Made by a program: the position numbers and the translations under genes
NCBI GenBank assembly: GCA_014649555.1
Contig: BMTG01000004.1
Span: 62,001 to 126,000, forward strand
Source of the DNA: Streptomyces globisporus
Lineage (GTDB): Bacteria; Actinomycetota; Actinomycetes; Streptomycetales; Streptomycetaceae
Direction of reading: 5' to 3'
DNA length: 64,000 bases
Notes under the pieces: model-generated
What the model was told of the DNA's origin: nothing
What the model saw: only the letters and a program-made list of their open reading frames with translations
Databases searched by the model: none
Part shown: positions 15,560-23,625 of the stretch, in pieces
Layout: the number at the start of each line of letters is the position of its first letter
How positions within the stretch are numbered: position 1 is the stretch's first letter

Positions 15560-16558
15560 TCAGTTGTGGGCGTGCAGGACCTCGTTCAGGCCGCCCCAGA
15601 CCGCGTTGTTCGGGCGGGCCTCGACGGTGCCGGTGACCGAGTTGCGACGGAAGAGGATGTTCGAGGCGCCGGACAGCTCGCGGGCCTTGACGACCTGGCC
15701 GTCCGGCAGCGTGACGCGCGTACCGGCGGTGACGTACAGACCGGCCTCGACGACGCACTCGTCGCCCAGCGCGATGCCGACGCCCGCCTCCGCGCCGACC
15801 AGGCAGCGCTCACCGATGATGATGCGCTCCTTGCCGCCACCGGACAGGGTGCCCATGGTGGAGGCGCCGCCGCCGATGTCGGAGCCGTCGCCGACGACGA
15901 CGCCCGCGGAGATCCGGCCCTCGACCATGGAGGTGCCGAGGGTGCCCGCGTTGAAGTTGACGAAGCCCTCGTGCATGACGGTGGTCCCGGCGGCGAGGTG
16001 CGCGCCGAGCCGGACGCGGTCGGCATCCGCGATGCGGACGCCCTGGGGGGCGACGTAGTCCGTCATGCGCGGGAACTTGTCGACCGAGGTGACCTGGAGG
16101 TGCAGGCCCTCGGCGCGGGCGTTGAGCCGCACCCGCTCCAGGTCGTCGACGGCGACCGGTCCGAGCGAGGTCCAGGCGACGTTGGCGAGCAGCCCGAAGA
16201 GGCCGTCGAGGTTCTGGCCGTGCGGCTGGACGAGCCGGTGCGAGAGCAGGTGCAGACGCAGGTAGGCGTCGTGCGCGTCGAGCGGCTTGTCGTCGAGCGA
16301 AGAGATGACCGTGGACACGGCGACGATCTCGACGCCGCGCCGGGCGTCCACGCCGATCGCCTTGGCGGCGCCCTCGCCGAGCCGGTTGACGGCCTCGTCC
16401 GGGGAGAGCCGCGTCGTACCGGCCGGGCCGGGGTCGGAGGTCAGCTCGGGGGCGGGGAACCAGGTGTCGAGGACGGTGCCGTCACCGGCGACGGTGGCGA
16501 GGCCGGCGGCGACGGCGCCGGTGGTGCGGGCAGAACCCTGGGAAGTCGTGTCGGTCAT
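15560..16558 (-). CDS. dapD: 2,3,4,5-tetrahydropyridine-2,6-dicarboxylate N-succinyltransferase
   Basis: A 332-aa protein of the actinobacterial DapD type. The N-terminal domain ([20 protein letters not shown]) is followed by a left-handed beta-helix of hexapeptide repeats from about residue 165 ([20 protein letters not shown], then [40 protein letters not shown]). It transfers succinyl from succinyl-CoA in diaminopimelate synthesis. The length agrees with the roughly 315-330-aa actinobacterial form rather than the shorter proteobacterial one. ATG is at 16558 with AGGTTG upstream. It converges with dapA and lies 10 nt after the end of an MFS gene on the same strand. Confidence 0.92.
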   Translation of the reverse strand: MTDTTSQGSARTTGAVAAGLATVAGDGTVLDTWFPAPELTSDPGPAGTTRLSPDEAVNRLGEGAAKAIGVDARRGVEIVAVSTVISSLDDKPLDAHDAYLRLHLLSHRLVQPHGQNLDGLFGLLANVAWTSLGPVAVDDLERVRLNARAEGLHLQVTSVDKFPRMTDYVAPQGVRIADADRVRLGAHLAAGTTVMHEGFVNFNAGTLGTSMVEGRISAGVVVGDGSDIGGGASTMGTLSGGGKERIIIGERCLVGAEAGVGIALGDECVVEAGLYVTAGTRVTLPDGQVVKARELSGASNILFRRNSVTGTVEARPNNAVWGGLNEVLHAHN

Positions 16559-16568
16559 GAACAGCAAC

Positions 16569-17813
16569 CTAACCGGCCGGGGCCCGCTCGGGCGAACCGG
16601 TCTCAGCGTGCGGCCCCTTTCCCGCCGCCCGCGCCCGCTCCCCCGGTCCGGGCAGCCGCCGCGCCGCCAGCACCGCTCCCCCGGCGGCCGCCGCGAGCAG
16701 GGCGCATACCGGCCAGAGCAGAGCGGGGGCCGCCGCGTACAGGGCGGCCCCGAGCGGCGGGGCGAGCACCTGCCCGCTGATCGACGCACCGGCGTACAGG
16801 CTCTGGAAGCGGCCCTGGGCGTGGCCCGGCGCCTGGTCGGCGACGTAGGCGGTGGCGGGGGTCTTGTAGAGGATCTCGCCGAGGGTCAGGGAGAGCATCA
16901 TGGTGACGGCGAGGAGCGCGCCCGCGCCGGGGATCAGGACGGCGTAGCCGGCTCCGACGAGCAGGAGTCCGGCGCCGACGAGGCCGAGCGGGGTGCGGCG
17001 GCGCAGGGCGTGGGCGGCGGGCAGTTCGAGGCAGAGGATGACGCCGCCGTTGACGGCGAGCAGCCAGCCGTAGAGCTGGGTGGTGTGCCCGTGGTCGGCG
17101 AGGAAGACCGGCAGGGTCGAGTACTGCTGCCGGTAGACGGTGTCGACGACCACGATCGCGGCGAGCAGCACCAGGACGGCGGGTCTGGCCCGCAGTTCGC
17201 GCCAGAGGCCCGGCGCGTCCGGGTCGTGGGAGCGCACCGCGTGGGCGCCGCCATGGGCGGGCAGGATCCGGGCGGCGTAGAGCGCGAAGAGCAGGGTGCC
17301 GAGGCCGTCGGCGACGAAGAGCCAGTCGTACGAGAAACGGGTGGCGACCAGCGCGCCGAGCGGCGGGCCGATGGCGAAGCCGCCGTTGGCGGCGAACCGG
17401 AAGAGGGCGAAGCTCTGGCGGCGGCTTCCGCCCTCGGGTACGGAGACCGCGACGAGGGCGGCGTTGGCGGCGCGGACGACGCCCGCCGCGTACTGGGCGA
17501 CCGGGAGCACCGCGTACAGGGCGCCGACCGGCAGGAGGGGCAGGACGACGAGCGCCGTGCCGCTCACGCAGGCGCCGGTCAGCAGGGCGCGGCGGTGGCC
17601 GAACCGGTCGCCGAACCAGCCGCCGGTGAAGTTCCCCGCGACCAGGCCGATACCGCCGACGCCGCTGATCACTCCGGCCTGGGTGACGCTCAGACCGCGA
17701 GGCCCGACGAGGTACACGAAGAGATAGACGAAGGTGAAGCTGACGACGGCGTTGAGGAACGCCCCCAGCGCCAGCAGCCGTACCGTCCTCGGTACTCCGC
17801 GCACCATGCCCAT
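16569..17813 (-). CDS. MFS transporter upstream of dapD
   Basis: A 414-aa membrane protein with about 12 hydrophobic segments and the MFS loop [14 protein letters not shown] between segments 2 and 3. The second half begins after a charged loop near residue 200 ([18 protein letters not shown]). It ends in a Lys/Arg/Pro-rich cytoplasmic tail. The ATG at 17813 follows GGAGGGGGCG, and a second in-frame ATG lies two codons on. It is divergent from the HxlR-peroxiredoxin fusion gene, sharing a 163-nt control region with a GTTCC/GGAAC dyad, so redox control of an exporter is possible. The substrate is not evident. Confidence 0.8.
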   Translation of the reverse strand: MGMVRGVPRTVRLLALGAFLNAVVSFTFVYLFVYLVGPRGLSVTQAGVISGVGGIGLVAGNFTGGWFGDRFGHRRALLTGACVSGTALVVLPLLPVGALYAVLPVAQYAAGVVRAANAALVAVSVPEGGSRRQSFALFRFAANGGFAIGPPLGALVATRFSYDWLFVADGLGTLLFALYAARILPAHGGAHAVRSHDPDAPGLWRELRARPAVLVLLAAIVVVDTVYRQQYSTLPVFLADHGHTTQLYGWLLAVNGGVILCLELPAAHALRRRTPLGLVGAGLLLVGAGYAVLIPGAGALLAVTMMLSLTLGEILYKTPATAYVADQAPGHAQGRFQSLYAGASISGQVLAPPLGAALYAAAPALLWPVCALLAAAAGGAVLAARRLPGPGERARAAGKGPHAETGSPERAPAG

Positions 17814-17872
17814 CCCCCGCCCCCTCCGTGCGACTCCGTGCGACTCCTGACGACTGCCGCGCGCCGCAGTGA

Positions 17873-17887
17873 GTTCCTTATGGGAAC
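17873..17887. promoter_or_regulatory. Dyad GTTCC-N5-GGAAC between the MFS and HxlR genes
   Basis: A 15-bp perfect dyad midway between the divergent starts; a plausible operator for the adjacent HxlR protein. Confidence 0.4.
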
Positions 17888-17976
17888 GGACTATGGCAGC
17901 ATGATTCCATCAGGGTCAACCGAAAGGCCCCGGAGGGGTGGGCGGGGCGGACAGCGGCCACAACCGGAGGACGACC

Positions 17977-18855
17977 ATGCCCCAGCGCACCAGCCTCGCC
18001 GACGCCGACTGCTCGATCGCCCAGGCGCTCGACGTCGTCGGCGACTGGTGGACGCTGCTGATCGTGCGGGACACCGCGCGCGGAGTGCACCGGTTCGACG
18101 CGCTCCAGCAGGAGCTGGGCGTCTCGCGCAAGGTGCTGACCGAGCGGCTGCGACTGCTGGTCGACGCCGGCGTGCTGACGCGGGAGCCGTACCAGGACCG
18201 CCCGGTCCGGTACGACTACCGCCTCACCCCGCGCGGCCGGGCCCTGCTGCCCGTGCTGATCGCGCTCCAGGACTGGGGCGACACCTGGGTACTGGGAGAA
18301 GGGGAGACGATGGCGACGACGGCGGAGGCCTCGCAGGAGGCGGCACGGGTGCGGGCCCTCAAGGGGACGCGGCTGCCGGAGCTGCTGCTACCGGGGAGCG
18401 ACGGCCGGCTCCGCGACCCGGTCGCCGACACCCCGTACACCGTCCTGTACTGCTTCCCCAGCGCCTACGCCACCCGCGACGCCTATCCGCCGGGCTGGGC
18501 GAGCATCCCTGGGGCGAGCGGCTGCACCCTCGAATCGTGCACGTACCGCGACCAGTTGGCCGAGTTCACGGCGGCGGGCGCGACGGTGCACGGGGTGTCC
18601 GTGCAGCGCCCGGACGAGCAGCGCGCGTTCGCGGAGAAGGAGGGGCTGCGCTTCCCGCTGCTCTCGGACGCGGACCTGGCCCTGACGGCGGCGCTGCGGC
18701 TGCCGACGTTCCGGGCGGCGGGCGTGAGCAGGCTCAAGCGGCTGACGCTGGTGGTGGACCGGGAGCGGACGATCCGCGAGGTGCTGTACCCGATCACGGA
18801 CATCGAGGCGAGTGTGCGGGAGGCACTGAAGGCGGTACGCCGAGGGACGGACTGA
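17977..18855 (+). CDS. HxlR-family regulator fused to a BCP/PrxQ-type peroxiredoxin
   Basis: A 292-aa two-domain protein. Residues about 10-105 form an HxlR winged helix (CSIAQALDVVGDWWTLLIVR, then FDALQQELGVSRKVLTERLR) with the conserved N-terminal cysteine, C12, that acts as a redox sensor in several HxlR proteins. Residues about 128-290 form a thioredoxin-like AhpC/TSA domain. ASGCTLESCTYRDQL holds C183 and C188, matching the BCP/PrxQ GCTxxxCxFRD active site. The fusion suggests a protein that both senses and removes peroxides. GGAGG precedes the ATG at 17977, and there is no frameshift or stop between domains. It is divergent from an MFS gene. Confidence 0.85.
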   Translation: MPQRTSLADADCSIAQALDVVGDWWTLLIVRDTARGVHRFDALQQELGVSRKVLTERLRLLVDAGVLTREPYQDRPVRYDYRLTPRGRALLPVLIALQDWGDTWVLGEGETMATTAEASQEAARVRALKGTRLPELLLPGSDGRLRDPVADTPYTVLYCFPSAYATRDAYPPGWASIPGASGCTLESCTYRDQLAEFTAAGATVHGVSVQRPDEQRAFAEKEGLRFPLLSDADLALTAALRLPTFRAAGVSRLKRLTLVVDRERTIREVLYPITDIEASVREALKAVRRGTD

Positions 18856-18867
18856 CGGGAGCGGGCC

Positions 18868-18916
18868 GACGGGGGCGGACCGACCGGGGAGGGCGGACTG
18901 ACGGGGGCGGACCGAC
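18868..18916. repeat. 17-bp direct repeat in a convergent intergenic gap
   Basis: GACGGGGGCGGACCGAC occurs at 18868-18884 and 18900-18916. A looser third copy lies just before, within the end of the HxlR-fusion gene. The whole stretch reads as an imperfect tandem array. Confidence 0.8.
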
Positions 18917-18932
18917 GAGGGCCGTGACGCGG

Positions 18933-19505
18933 TCAGGCGTCGCCGCCCGCGACGATCCGCTCCAGCATCACGCGGGTGTACGGCGCGTCGAACGTGCCCC
19001 CGGTCAGCAGGACCTGGAGGCAGACGCCGTCCATCAGCGCGACGAGGGCCCGCGCGGTCTCCGGATCGGTACGCCGGGACAGCAGCGCGACGGCCTCCTC
19101 GGTCCACTCGGCGGCGACGGGGCGCAGCGCGGGGCGGCGCAGGGCCGCGAGGTACAGCTCGTACTCCAGCTCGATCGCTCCGCGTTCACCCGCGAACCAC
19201 TGATCGAGCAGCCGGGTCAGCTCCCCCGCGAGGTCCGCCTCCGCCGCACCCCGCTCGCCGCCCCTCTCCTCGGCGAAGAGGCCGCTGGCGCGCAGCGCCT
19301 GGACGAAGTTCTCGTTGCAGCGGCGCAGGGCGGCGACGAGGAGTTCGTCGAGCGAGGCGAAGTGGTACGTGGTCGAGCCGAGCGGCACGTCGGCCTCGGC
19401 GGCCACGGTGCGATGACTGAGTCCGGCTATGCCGTCGGCCGCGATCACGGTCAGCGCCGCGTCCATGATCCGCGTCCGCCGCTCGGGGTCGTACCGGCGG
19501 GCCAT
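18933..19505 (-). CDS. TetR-family regulator of the SMR pump
   Basis: A 190-aa TetR protein. The N-terminal HTH is at residues about 5-50 (RRTRIMDAALTVIAADGIAG, then LSHRTVAAEADVPLGSTTYH), followed by a helical ligand-binding domain. ATG at 19505 shares its A with the stop of the SMR gene (TGATG), so the two are translationally coupled. A long open frame continues upstream over the SMR gene, but it is a shadow. TetR proteins beside SMR pumps usually repress the pump and respond to cationic drugs. The palindromes upstream of the SMR gene are the likely operator, making this an autoregulated unit. Confidence 0.85.
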   Translation of the reverse strand: MARRYDPERRTRIMDAALTVIAADGIAGLSHRTVAAEADVPLGSTTYHFASLDELLVAALRRCNENFVQALRASGLFAEERGGERGAAEADLAGELTRLLDQWFAGERGAIELEYELYLAALRRPALRPVAAEWTEEAVALLSRRTDPETARALVALMDGVCLQVLLTGGTFDAPYTRVMLERIVAGGDA

Positions 19506-19831
19506 CAGTGGGCTCCTCCCAGGTTCAGGACGACGACCCCGACGACGATCAGGGCGATGCCCGCGATCTTGACCAGGCTGCTGGACTCGCCGAGGAACAG
19601 GATCCCGATGAGGGCGACGGCAGCGGTGCCGACGCCGGCCCAGATGGCGTACGCGGTCCCCACGGAGAGGGTCTTGAGGGTCTGGGCGAGCAGGGTGAAG
19701 GCGATCAGGTAGCCCACCACGGTGCCGATCGAGGGCCAGAGCCGGGTGAAGCCCTCGCTGTACTTCATGGCCGTCGTCCCGGCCACCTCCGCCGCGATGG
19801 CACCGGCGAGCAGTCCGTATGCGTATCCCAT
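19505..19831 (-). CDS. Small multidrug resistance (SMR) family transporter
   Basis: A 108-aa membrane protein with four transmembrane helices, the exact SMR layout. The membrane-embedded glutamate essential for proton/drug exchange is in AGAIAAEVAGTTAMKYSEGF (helix 1), and the helix-3 block AYAIWAGVGTAAVALIGIL is typical of EmrE/QacC/SugE. It likely exports quaternary ammonium or guanidinium compounds as a dimer. The ATG at 19831 lies exactly 7 nt after TACAGT, so the mRNA is probably leaderless, in line with the absent ribosome site. It is co-transcribed with the TetR gene downstream. A guanidinium exporter role cannot be excluded. Confidence 0.88.
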   Translation of the reverse strand: MGYAYGLLAGAIAAEVAGTTAMKYSEGFTRLWPSIGTVVGYLIAFTLLAQTLKTLSVGTAYAIWAGVGTAAVALIGILFLGESSSLVKIAGIALIVVGVVVLNLGGAH

Positions 19832-19838
19832 GTGTACG

Positions 19839-19870
19839 ACTGTACCCAACGTTACGTACGGCCGTACATA
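19839..19870 (-). promoter_or_regulatory. SMR promoter with overlapping TetR-type operator
   Basis: The -10 TACAGT (19844-19839) lies 7 nt before the ATG. A near-perfect dyad, TACGTACGG/CCGTACATA (19853-19870, core GTACGGCCGTAC), covers the spacer region, and a smaller GTAC-N4-GTAC overlaps the -10. This is a natural site for the TetR protein. Confidence 0.6.
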
Positions 19871-19954
19871 TCATCGGCCCGCGTCGGGGGCGCTACGGTG
19901 TGCCGACAAAACGAACGGCCCGGCCGACCGGGCCGACGACTCGACGGAGACGCA

Positions 19955-21109
19955 GTGGCGCAGGATGCAGGGTGGGGCGGTGGCCCGTACGGGGGCGCAC
20001 CTCACGGTGGGGGGCCCTTCCACGGGGGCGCGCAGGGACCGGGCGGCGGCTGGCACGGCGGATGGGCCGCACCGCCCAAGCCGGGGGTGATACCCCTGGC
20101 GCCGCTGAGGATCTCGGACTTGCTCAGCGGCGCCTTCACGACGCTCGGGCGGTACTGGAAGCCGCTGATCGGTACGGCGCTGACGCTGTTCGGCGCGGCG
20201 ACGCTCGTGATGATCGTGGCGCTGGTGGTGGCCGCCTCCGCCGTCGCGAGCCAGTGGGACGAGCTGACGTCCGACTCCCCGGGGTCACCGACCTCGGCAC
20301 AACTGGTCCCGCTGGGCGTCGCGTTCGGTGTGCTGATGATCCTCGGCCTGATCAGCTACCTGCTGGCGTCGGCCGTGGTGCAGGCGGCGGTCCCGGTCGT
20401 CCTCCAGGAGGCCGTCCTGGGCCGGCCGATCCGCTTCGGGGAGGTCTGGAAGCGGGCGTGGGCGCGGGTCTGGTCGGTCATCGGCACGGTGTTCCTGACC
20501 GGGCTGATCATGCTCGTCCCGATGGCGCTCTTCTTCGTCGGCTTCGCCGGGCTGATGATCTACATGATCTCGCTGGGTGACGAGGACGGCGTCATGCCGC
20601 TGGTCGCCGTCGGACTCATCGGCGCGCTGCTCATCGGCCCGTTCGCGGTCTGGCTCTGGGTGCGGTTCTCCCTGGCCCCGACGGTGGTGGTCTTCGAGGG
20701 GCAGAGCCCGGTCGCGGCCCTGCGCCGCTCGGCCCAGCTGGTGCGCGGCACGTGGTGGCGGGTCTTCGGCGTCGGGCTGCTCGCCTACGTGCTCGCGTCC
20801 ATGATCGGCTACATGATCCAGATGCCGTTCCAGATGCTCGGGCTGCTCCCCGGCCTGTTCCAGCCCGAGGAGATGGGCTCCGATCCGAGCAGCGGGGAGC
20901 TCATCGCCGTGTTCGGCGGTCTGATGCTGCTGTCGTTCATCAGCCAGCTGATCGCCCAGCTGTTCACGGCGATCTTCCCGCCGCTGGTGACCGGCCTGCT
21001 CTACGTCGACCTCCGGATGCGTACGGAGAACCTGGGCCCGGTCCTGGCCGAGGCGGCGGGATCGACGCTGCCCGAGCAGTACGGCCCGCCGCCGCCCGCC
21101 CACGTCTGA
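19955..21109 (+). CDS. Polytopic membrane protein with Gly/Pro-rich N-terminus
   Basis: A 384-aa protein. Residues 1-45 are Gly/Pro/His-rich and disordered (VAQDAGWGGGPYGGAPHGGG). LRISDLLSGAFTTLGRYWKP follows, then about six transmembrane helices. These include TALTLFGAATLVMIVALVVA, LGVAFGVLMILGLISYLLAS and WSVIGTVFLTGLIMLVPMAL. The pattern resembles the actinobacterial membrane-domain family annotated as 'glycerophosphoryl diester phosphodiesterase membrane domain', which has no catalytic residues here. GTG start at 19955 with GGAGA upstream; the open frame continues further upstream as a shadow. It is divergent from the SMR-TetR unit. Function unknown. Confidence 0.72.
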   Translation: MAQDAGWGGGPYGGAPHGGGPFHGGAQGPGGGWHGGWAAPPKPGVIPLAPLRISDLLSGAFTTLGRYWKPLIGTALTLFGAATLVMIVALVVAASAVASQWDELTSDSPGSPTSAQLVPLGVAFGVLMILGLISYLLASAVVQAAVPVVLQEAVLGRPIRFGEVWKRAWARVWSVIGTVFLTGLIMLVPMALFFVGFAGLMIYMISLGDEDGVMPLVAVGLIGALLIGPFAVWLWVRFSLAPTVVVFEGQSPVAALRRSAQLVRGTWWRVFGVGLLAYVLASMIGYMIQMPFQMLGLLPGLFQPEEMGSDPSSGELIAVFGGLMLLSFISQLIAQLFTAIFPPLVTGLLYVDLRMRTENLGPVLAEAAGSTLPEQYGPPPPAHV

Positions 21110-21136
21110 CGCGGCGCCGGGGGCCGGGGGCCGGGC

Positions 21137-21502
21137 TCAGTCCAGCAGGGTCCGCTTGGGACGGAGCACGCAGAACTCGTTGCCCTCGGGGTCGGCCATC
21201 ACCACGAAGGTGGCGTCCGGGCCCTGCCCGACGTCCACCCGCCGGGCGCCGAGCGCGAGGATCCGCCGGACCTCGGCGTCCTGGTCGTCCGGGGTCAGAT
21301 CGATGTGCAGCCGGTTCTTGACGGTCTTCCCCTCCGGCACGGGGACGAAGCACATCCCCGGCAGCGCGGCCGGGTGCGCACCGATGATGATCTCCTCCTC
21401 GTGCTCGAAGACCACCTGCCAGTCCAGCACGGCACTCCAGAAGCGGGCCATGCGCGGCAGATCGTGGGAGTCGACGGTGATCTGGTACAGGGAAACGGCC
21501 AT
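21137..21502 (-). CDS. VOC-family (glyoxalase-like) protein
   Basis: A 121-aa single-domain vicinal oxygen chelate protein. It opens MAVSLYQITVDSHDLPRMAR and ends with the family closing motif VVMADPEGNEFCVLRPK. HIDL in the middle and the final Glu are likely metal ligands. VOC proteins include glyoxalases, dioxygenases and antibiotic-binding resistance proteins, and the specific role is not evident. Its start codon lies inside the 19-bp hairpin that terminates the upstream suf operon, so translation may be held back when read-through occurs. It converges with the membrane-protein gene. Confidence 0.8.
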   Translation of the reverse strand: MAVSLYQITVDSHDLPRMARFWSAVLDWQVVFEHEEEIIIGAHPAALPGMCFVPVPEGKTVKNRLHIDLTPDDQDAEVRRILALGARRVDVGQGPDATFVVMADPEGNEFCVLRPKRTLLD

Positions 21503-21534
21503 GCCCGCCAGTGTGACTGGCGGGCATGGCCGTT
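21494..21534 (-). terminator. suf operon terminator overlapping the VOC start codon
   Basis: A perfect 19-bp inverted repeat (arms 21494-21512 and 21516-21534, 3-nt loop) lies 22 nt after the sufT-like stop. The VOC gene ATG (21502-21500) is inside the 3' arm. Confidence 0.85.
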
Positions 21535-21555
21535 CATCGCTCTTGCGCGAGCGTG

Positions 21556-21894
21556 TCAGACGTTGAACCCCAGCGCACGGAGCTGCTCGCGTCCGTCGTC
21601 CGTGATCTTGTCCGGGCCCCACGGCGGCATCCAGACCCAGTTGATCCGGAGCTCGTTGACGATGCCGTCCGTGGCGGACTTCGCCTGGTCCTCGATGACG
21701 TCGGTCAGCGGGCAGGCCGCGGACGTCAGGGTCATGTCGAGGGTGGCGATGTTGGCGTCGTCGACGTGGATGCCGTAGATCAGGCCCAGGTTGACGACGT
21801 CGATGCCCAGCTCGGGGTCGACGACGTCGTACAGCGCCTCGCGGACCTCCTCCTCGGAGGCCGGCTTCATGGTCGCGGTCTCGTTGTCGCTCAT
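21556..21894 (-). CDS. MIP18/DUF59-family Fe-S assembly factor (SufT-like)
   Basis: A 112-aa DUF59 protein with the family core ALYDVVDPELGIDVVNLGLI, the conserved cysteine in TSAACPLTDVIEDQ, and INWVWMPPWGPDKI near the end. This family (SufT, Cia2, PaaD N-part) helps mature Fe-S proteins. It is the last gene of the suf operon and overlaps sufU by 4 bp (ATGA), consistent with Fe-S cluster work rather than phenylacetate degradation. ATG is at 21894. Usual length is about 100-115 aa. It ends before a strong terminator. Confidence 0.85.
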   Translation of the reverse strand: MSDNETATMKPASEEEVREALYDVVDPELGIDVVNLGLIYGIHVDDANIATLDMTLTSAACPLTDVIEDQAKSATDGIVNELRINWVWMPPWGPDKITDDGREQLRALGFNV

Positions 21895-22346
21895 GCGGTC
21901 TTCCCTTCGGACAGCGCCTTGGCCGTCGCGTCCTTCCACGCCATCCAGCTCAGCAGCGCGCACTTGACCCGGGCGGGGTACTTGGAGACACCGGCGAACG
22001 CGACGGCGTCCTCCAGCACCTCCTCCATCGCGTCGTCCGGCTCCAGCTGGCCCTTGGACTGCATCAGCTCCAGGAAGGCGTCCTGGATCTTCTGCGCCTG
22101 GGACAGCTCCTTGCCGACGAGCAGCTCGTTCAGCACGGAGGCGGAGGCCTGGCTGATGGAGCAGCCCTGGCCCTCGTAGCTCACGTCGGCGATGGTCTCG
22201 CCGTCGTACTTCACGCGGAGTGTGATCTCGTCGCCGCACGTCGGGTTGACGTGGTGCACCTCGGCGTCGCCGTCCCGCAGGCCACGCCCGTGGGGGTGCT
22301 TGTAGTGGTCCAGGATCACTTCCTGGTACATGGAATCAAGCTTCAC
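21891..22346 (-). CDS. sufU: SUF system NifU-like sulfur-transfer protein
   Basis: A 151-aa SufU. The zinc-site residues are visible: C37 and D39 in NPTCGDEI, C62 in GCSISQAS, and C129 in ARVKCALLSW. The roughly 20-residue insertion between the second and third cysteines marks Gram-positive SufU rather than IscU. SufU takes the persulfide sulfur from SufS by zinc-ligand swapping and passes it on to SufB. The GTG start at 22346 follows GAGGG; the ATG five codons later is an alternative. It lies 10 nt after sufS and is coupled to sufT. Confidence 0.92.
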   Translation of the reverse strand: MKLDSMYQEVILDHYKHPHGRGLRDGDAEVHHVNPTCGDEITLRVKYDGETIADVSYEGQGCSISQASASVLNELLVGKELSQAQKIQDAFLELMQSKGQLEPDDAMEEVLEDAVAFAGVSKYPARVKCALLSWMAWKDATAKALSEGKTA

Positions 22347-22356
22347 CAGTCAGCCC

Positions 22357-23625
22357 TCAGCCGAAGAAGTTCCGGACGTGCTCCAGGCCGTCCACCAGGG
22401 CGTCGACCTCGGCGGGCGTGGAGTACAGATAGAACGACGCTCGCGTCGTCGCGGGAATTCCGTACCGCAGGCAGACCGGGCGGGCGCAGTGGTGGCCGAC
22501 CCGGACGGCGACGCCCTGCTCGTCGAGGACCTGGCCCACGTCGTGCGGGTGGATGTCGCCGAGCGTGAAGGAGATCGCCGCGCCGCGGTCCTCGGCCGTC
22601 GTCGGACCGATGATCCGCAGATCGGGGACGTCCAGGAGGCGCTTCAGCGCGTACTCGGTGATCGCCTTTTCGTGCTGGTGGATCCGCTCCATGCCGATCG
22701 AGGTGAGGTAGTCCACGGCCGCGCCGAGGCCGACGGCCTGGGCGATCGGGGGCGTACCGGCCTCGAACTTGTGCGGAGCGGGGGCGTACGTCGACGAGTG
22801 CATCGACACGGTCTCGATCATCTCGCCGCCGCCGAGGAACGGAGGCAGGTCCTCCAGGAGCTCCTGCCGCCCCCACAGCACGCCGATGCCCGTCGGGCCG
22901 ACCATCTTGTGGCCGGTGAAGGCCACGAAGTCCGCCTGGAGCGCCTGCACGTCGAGCACCATGTGCGGGGCCGCCTGCGAGGCGTCGATGCAGACAAGCG
23001 CGCCGACCTGCTGGGCGCGGCGGATGATCTGCTCGACCGGGTTGACCGTGCCCAGGATGTTGGAGACCAGCGTGAAGGAGACGATCTTCGTCTTCTCGGT
23101 GATGATCTCGTCGATGTTCGACAGGTCGAGCCGGCCGTCGTCGGTGATGCCGAACCACTTCAGCTTCGCGCCGGTGCGCTGCGCGAGCAGCTGCCACGGC
23201 ACGATGTTGGAGTGGTGCTCCATCTCCGTGGTGACGATCTCCGTGTCACGGTCCACCCGATAGGGCTCGTCCGCCCAGCCGAGCATGTTCGCCACGAGGT
23301 TCAGCGACTCCGAGGCGTTCTTCGTGAAGATCACCTCGTCACGGCTGGGTGCGTTGATGAAGGCGGCGACCTTGTCGCGGGCGCCCTCGTACAGCGCGGT
23401 GGCCTCCTCGGCGATCGTGTAGACGCCGCGGTGCACGTTCGCGTTGTGACGCTCGTAGTACGTGTTGAGCGCGTCGAGGACCTGGCGCGGCTTCTGCGAG
23501 GTCGCCGCGGAGTCCAGGTACACGACCTTCTTGCCGTCGTGGACCGTGCGGTCCAGGAGCGGGAAGTCCTTGCGGATCGCCTCGGTGTCGAGGAGGCCGG
23601 AGAGCCCCTGTCGGGCGTCAGTCAC
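22357..23625 (-). CDS. sufS: Cysteine desulfurase SufS
   Basis: A 422-aa class V aminotransferase-fold desulfurase. The PLP lysine is K240 in DFVAFTGHKMVGPTG, the catalytic cysteine is C380 in VRVGHHCARPVC, and the early YLDSAATSQKP motif is present. The HHCARP context with no long loop insertion marks SufS (group II). It releases sulfur from cysteine as a persulfide for SufU. GTG start at 23625 overlaps the sufC stop (GTGA). It lies in the suf operon order D-Rieske-C-S-U. The length is typical. Confidence 0.95.
   Translation of the reverse strand: MTDARQGLSGLLDTEAIRKDFPLLDRTVHDGKKVVYLDSAATSQKPRQVLDALNTYYERHNANVHRGVYTIAEEATALYEGARDKVAAFINAPSRDEVIFTKNASESLNLVANMLGWADEPYRVDRDTEIVTTEMEHHSNIVPWQLLAQRTGAKLKWFGITDDGRLDLSNIDEIITEKTKIVSFTLVSNILGTVNPVEQIIRRAQQVGALVCIDASQAAPHMVLDVQALQADFVAFTGHKMVGPTGIGVLWGRQELLEDLPPFLGGGEMIETVSMHSSTYAPAPHKFEAGTPPIAQAVGLGAAVDYLTSIGMERIHQHEKAITEYALKRLLDVPDLRIIGPTTAEDRGAAISFTLGDIHPHDVGQVLDEQGVAVRVGHHCARPVCLRYGIPATTRASFYLYSTPAEVDALVDGLEHVRNFFG

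Noticed and set aside
14597-16780. A 727-codon open frame on the + strand across dapA and dapD
   Set aside because: It is Arg/Gly/Ala-rich nonsense, overlaps two solid genes in other frames and on the other strand, and follows G+C third-position shadowing. Only its start context (a good ribosome site) was kept as an observation.
16287-19712. An 1,141-codon + strand open frame
   Set aside because: It covers the MFS, HxlR-fusion and TetR genes. Composition is low-complexity and no domain is visible; a typical high-G+C shadow.
21600-21894. A phenylacetate (PaaD) role for the DUF59 protein
   Set aside because: No paa genes are nearby and it overlaps sufU, so an Fe-S assembly role fits better.
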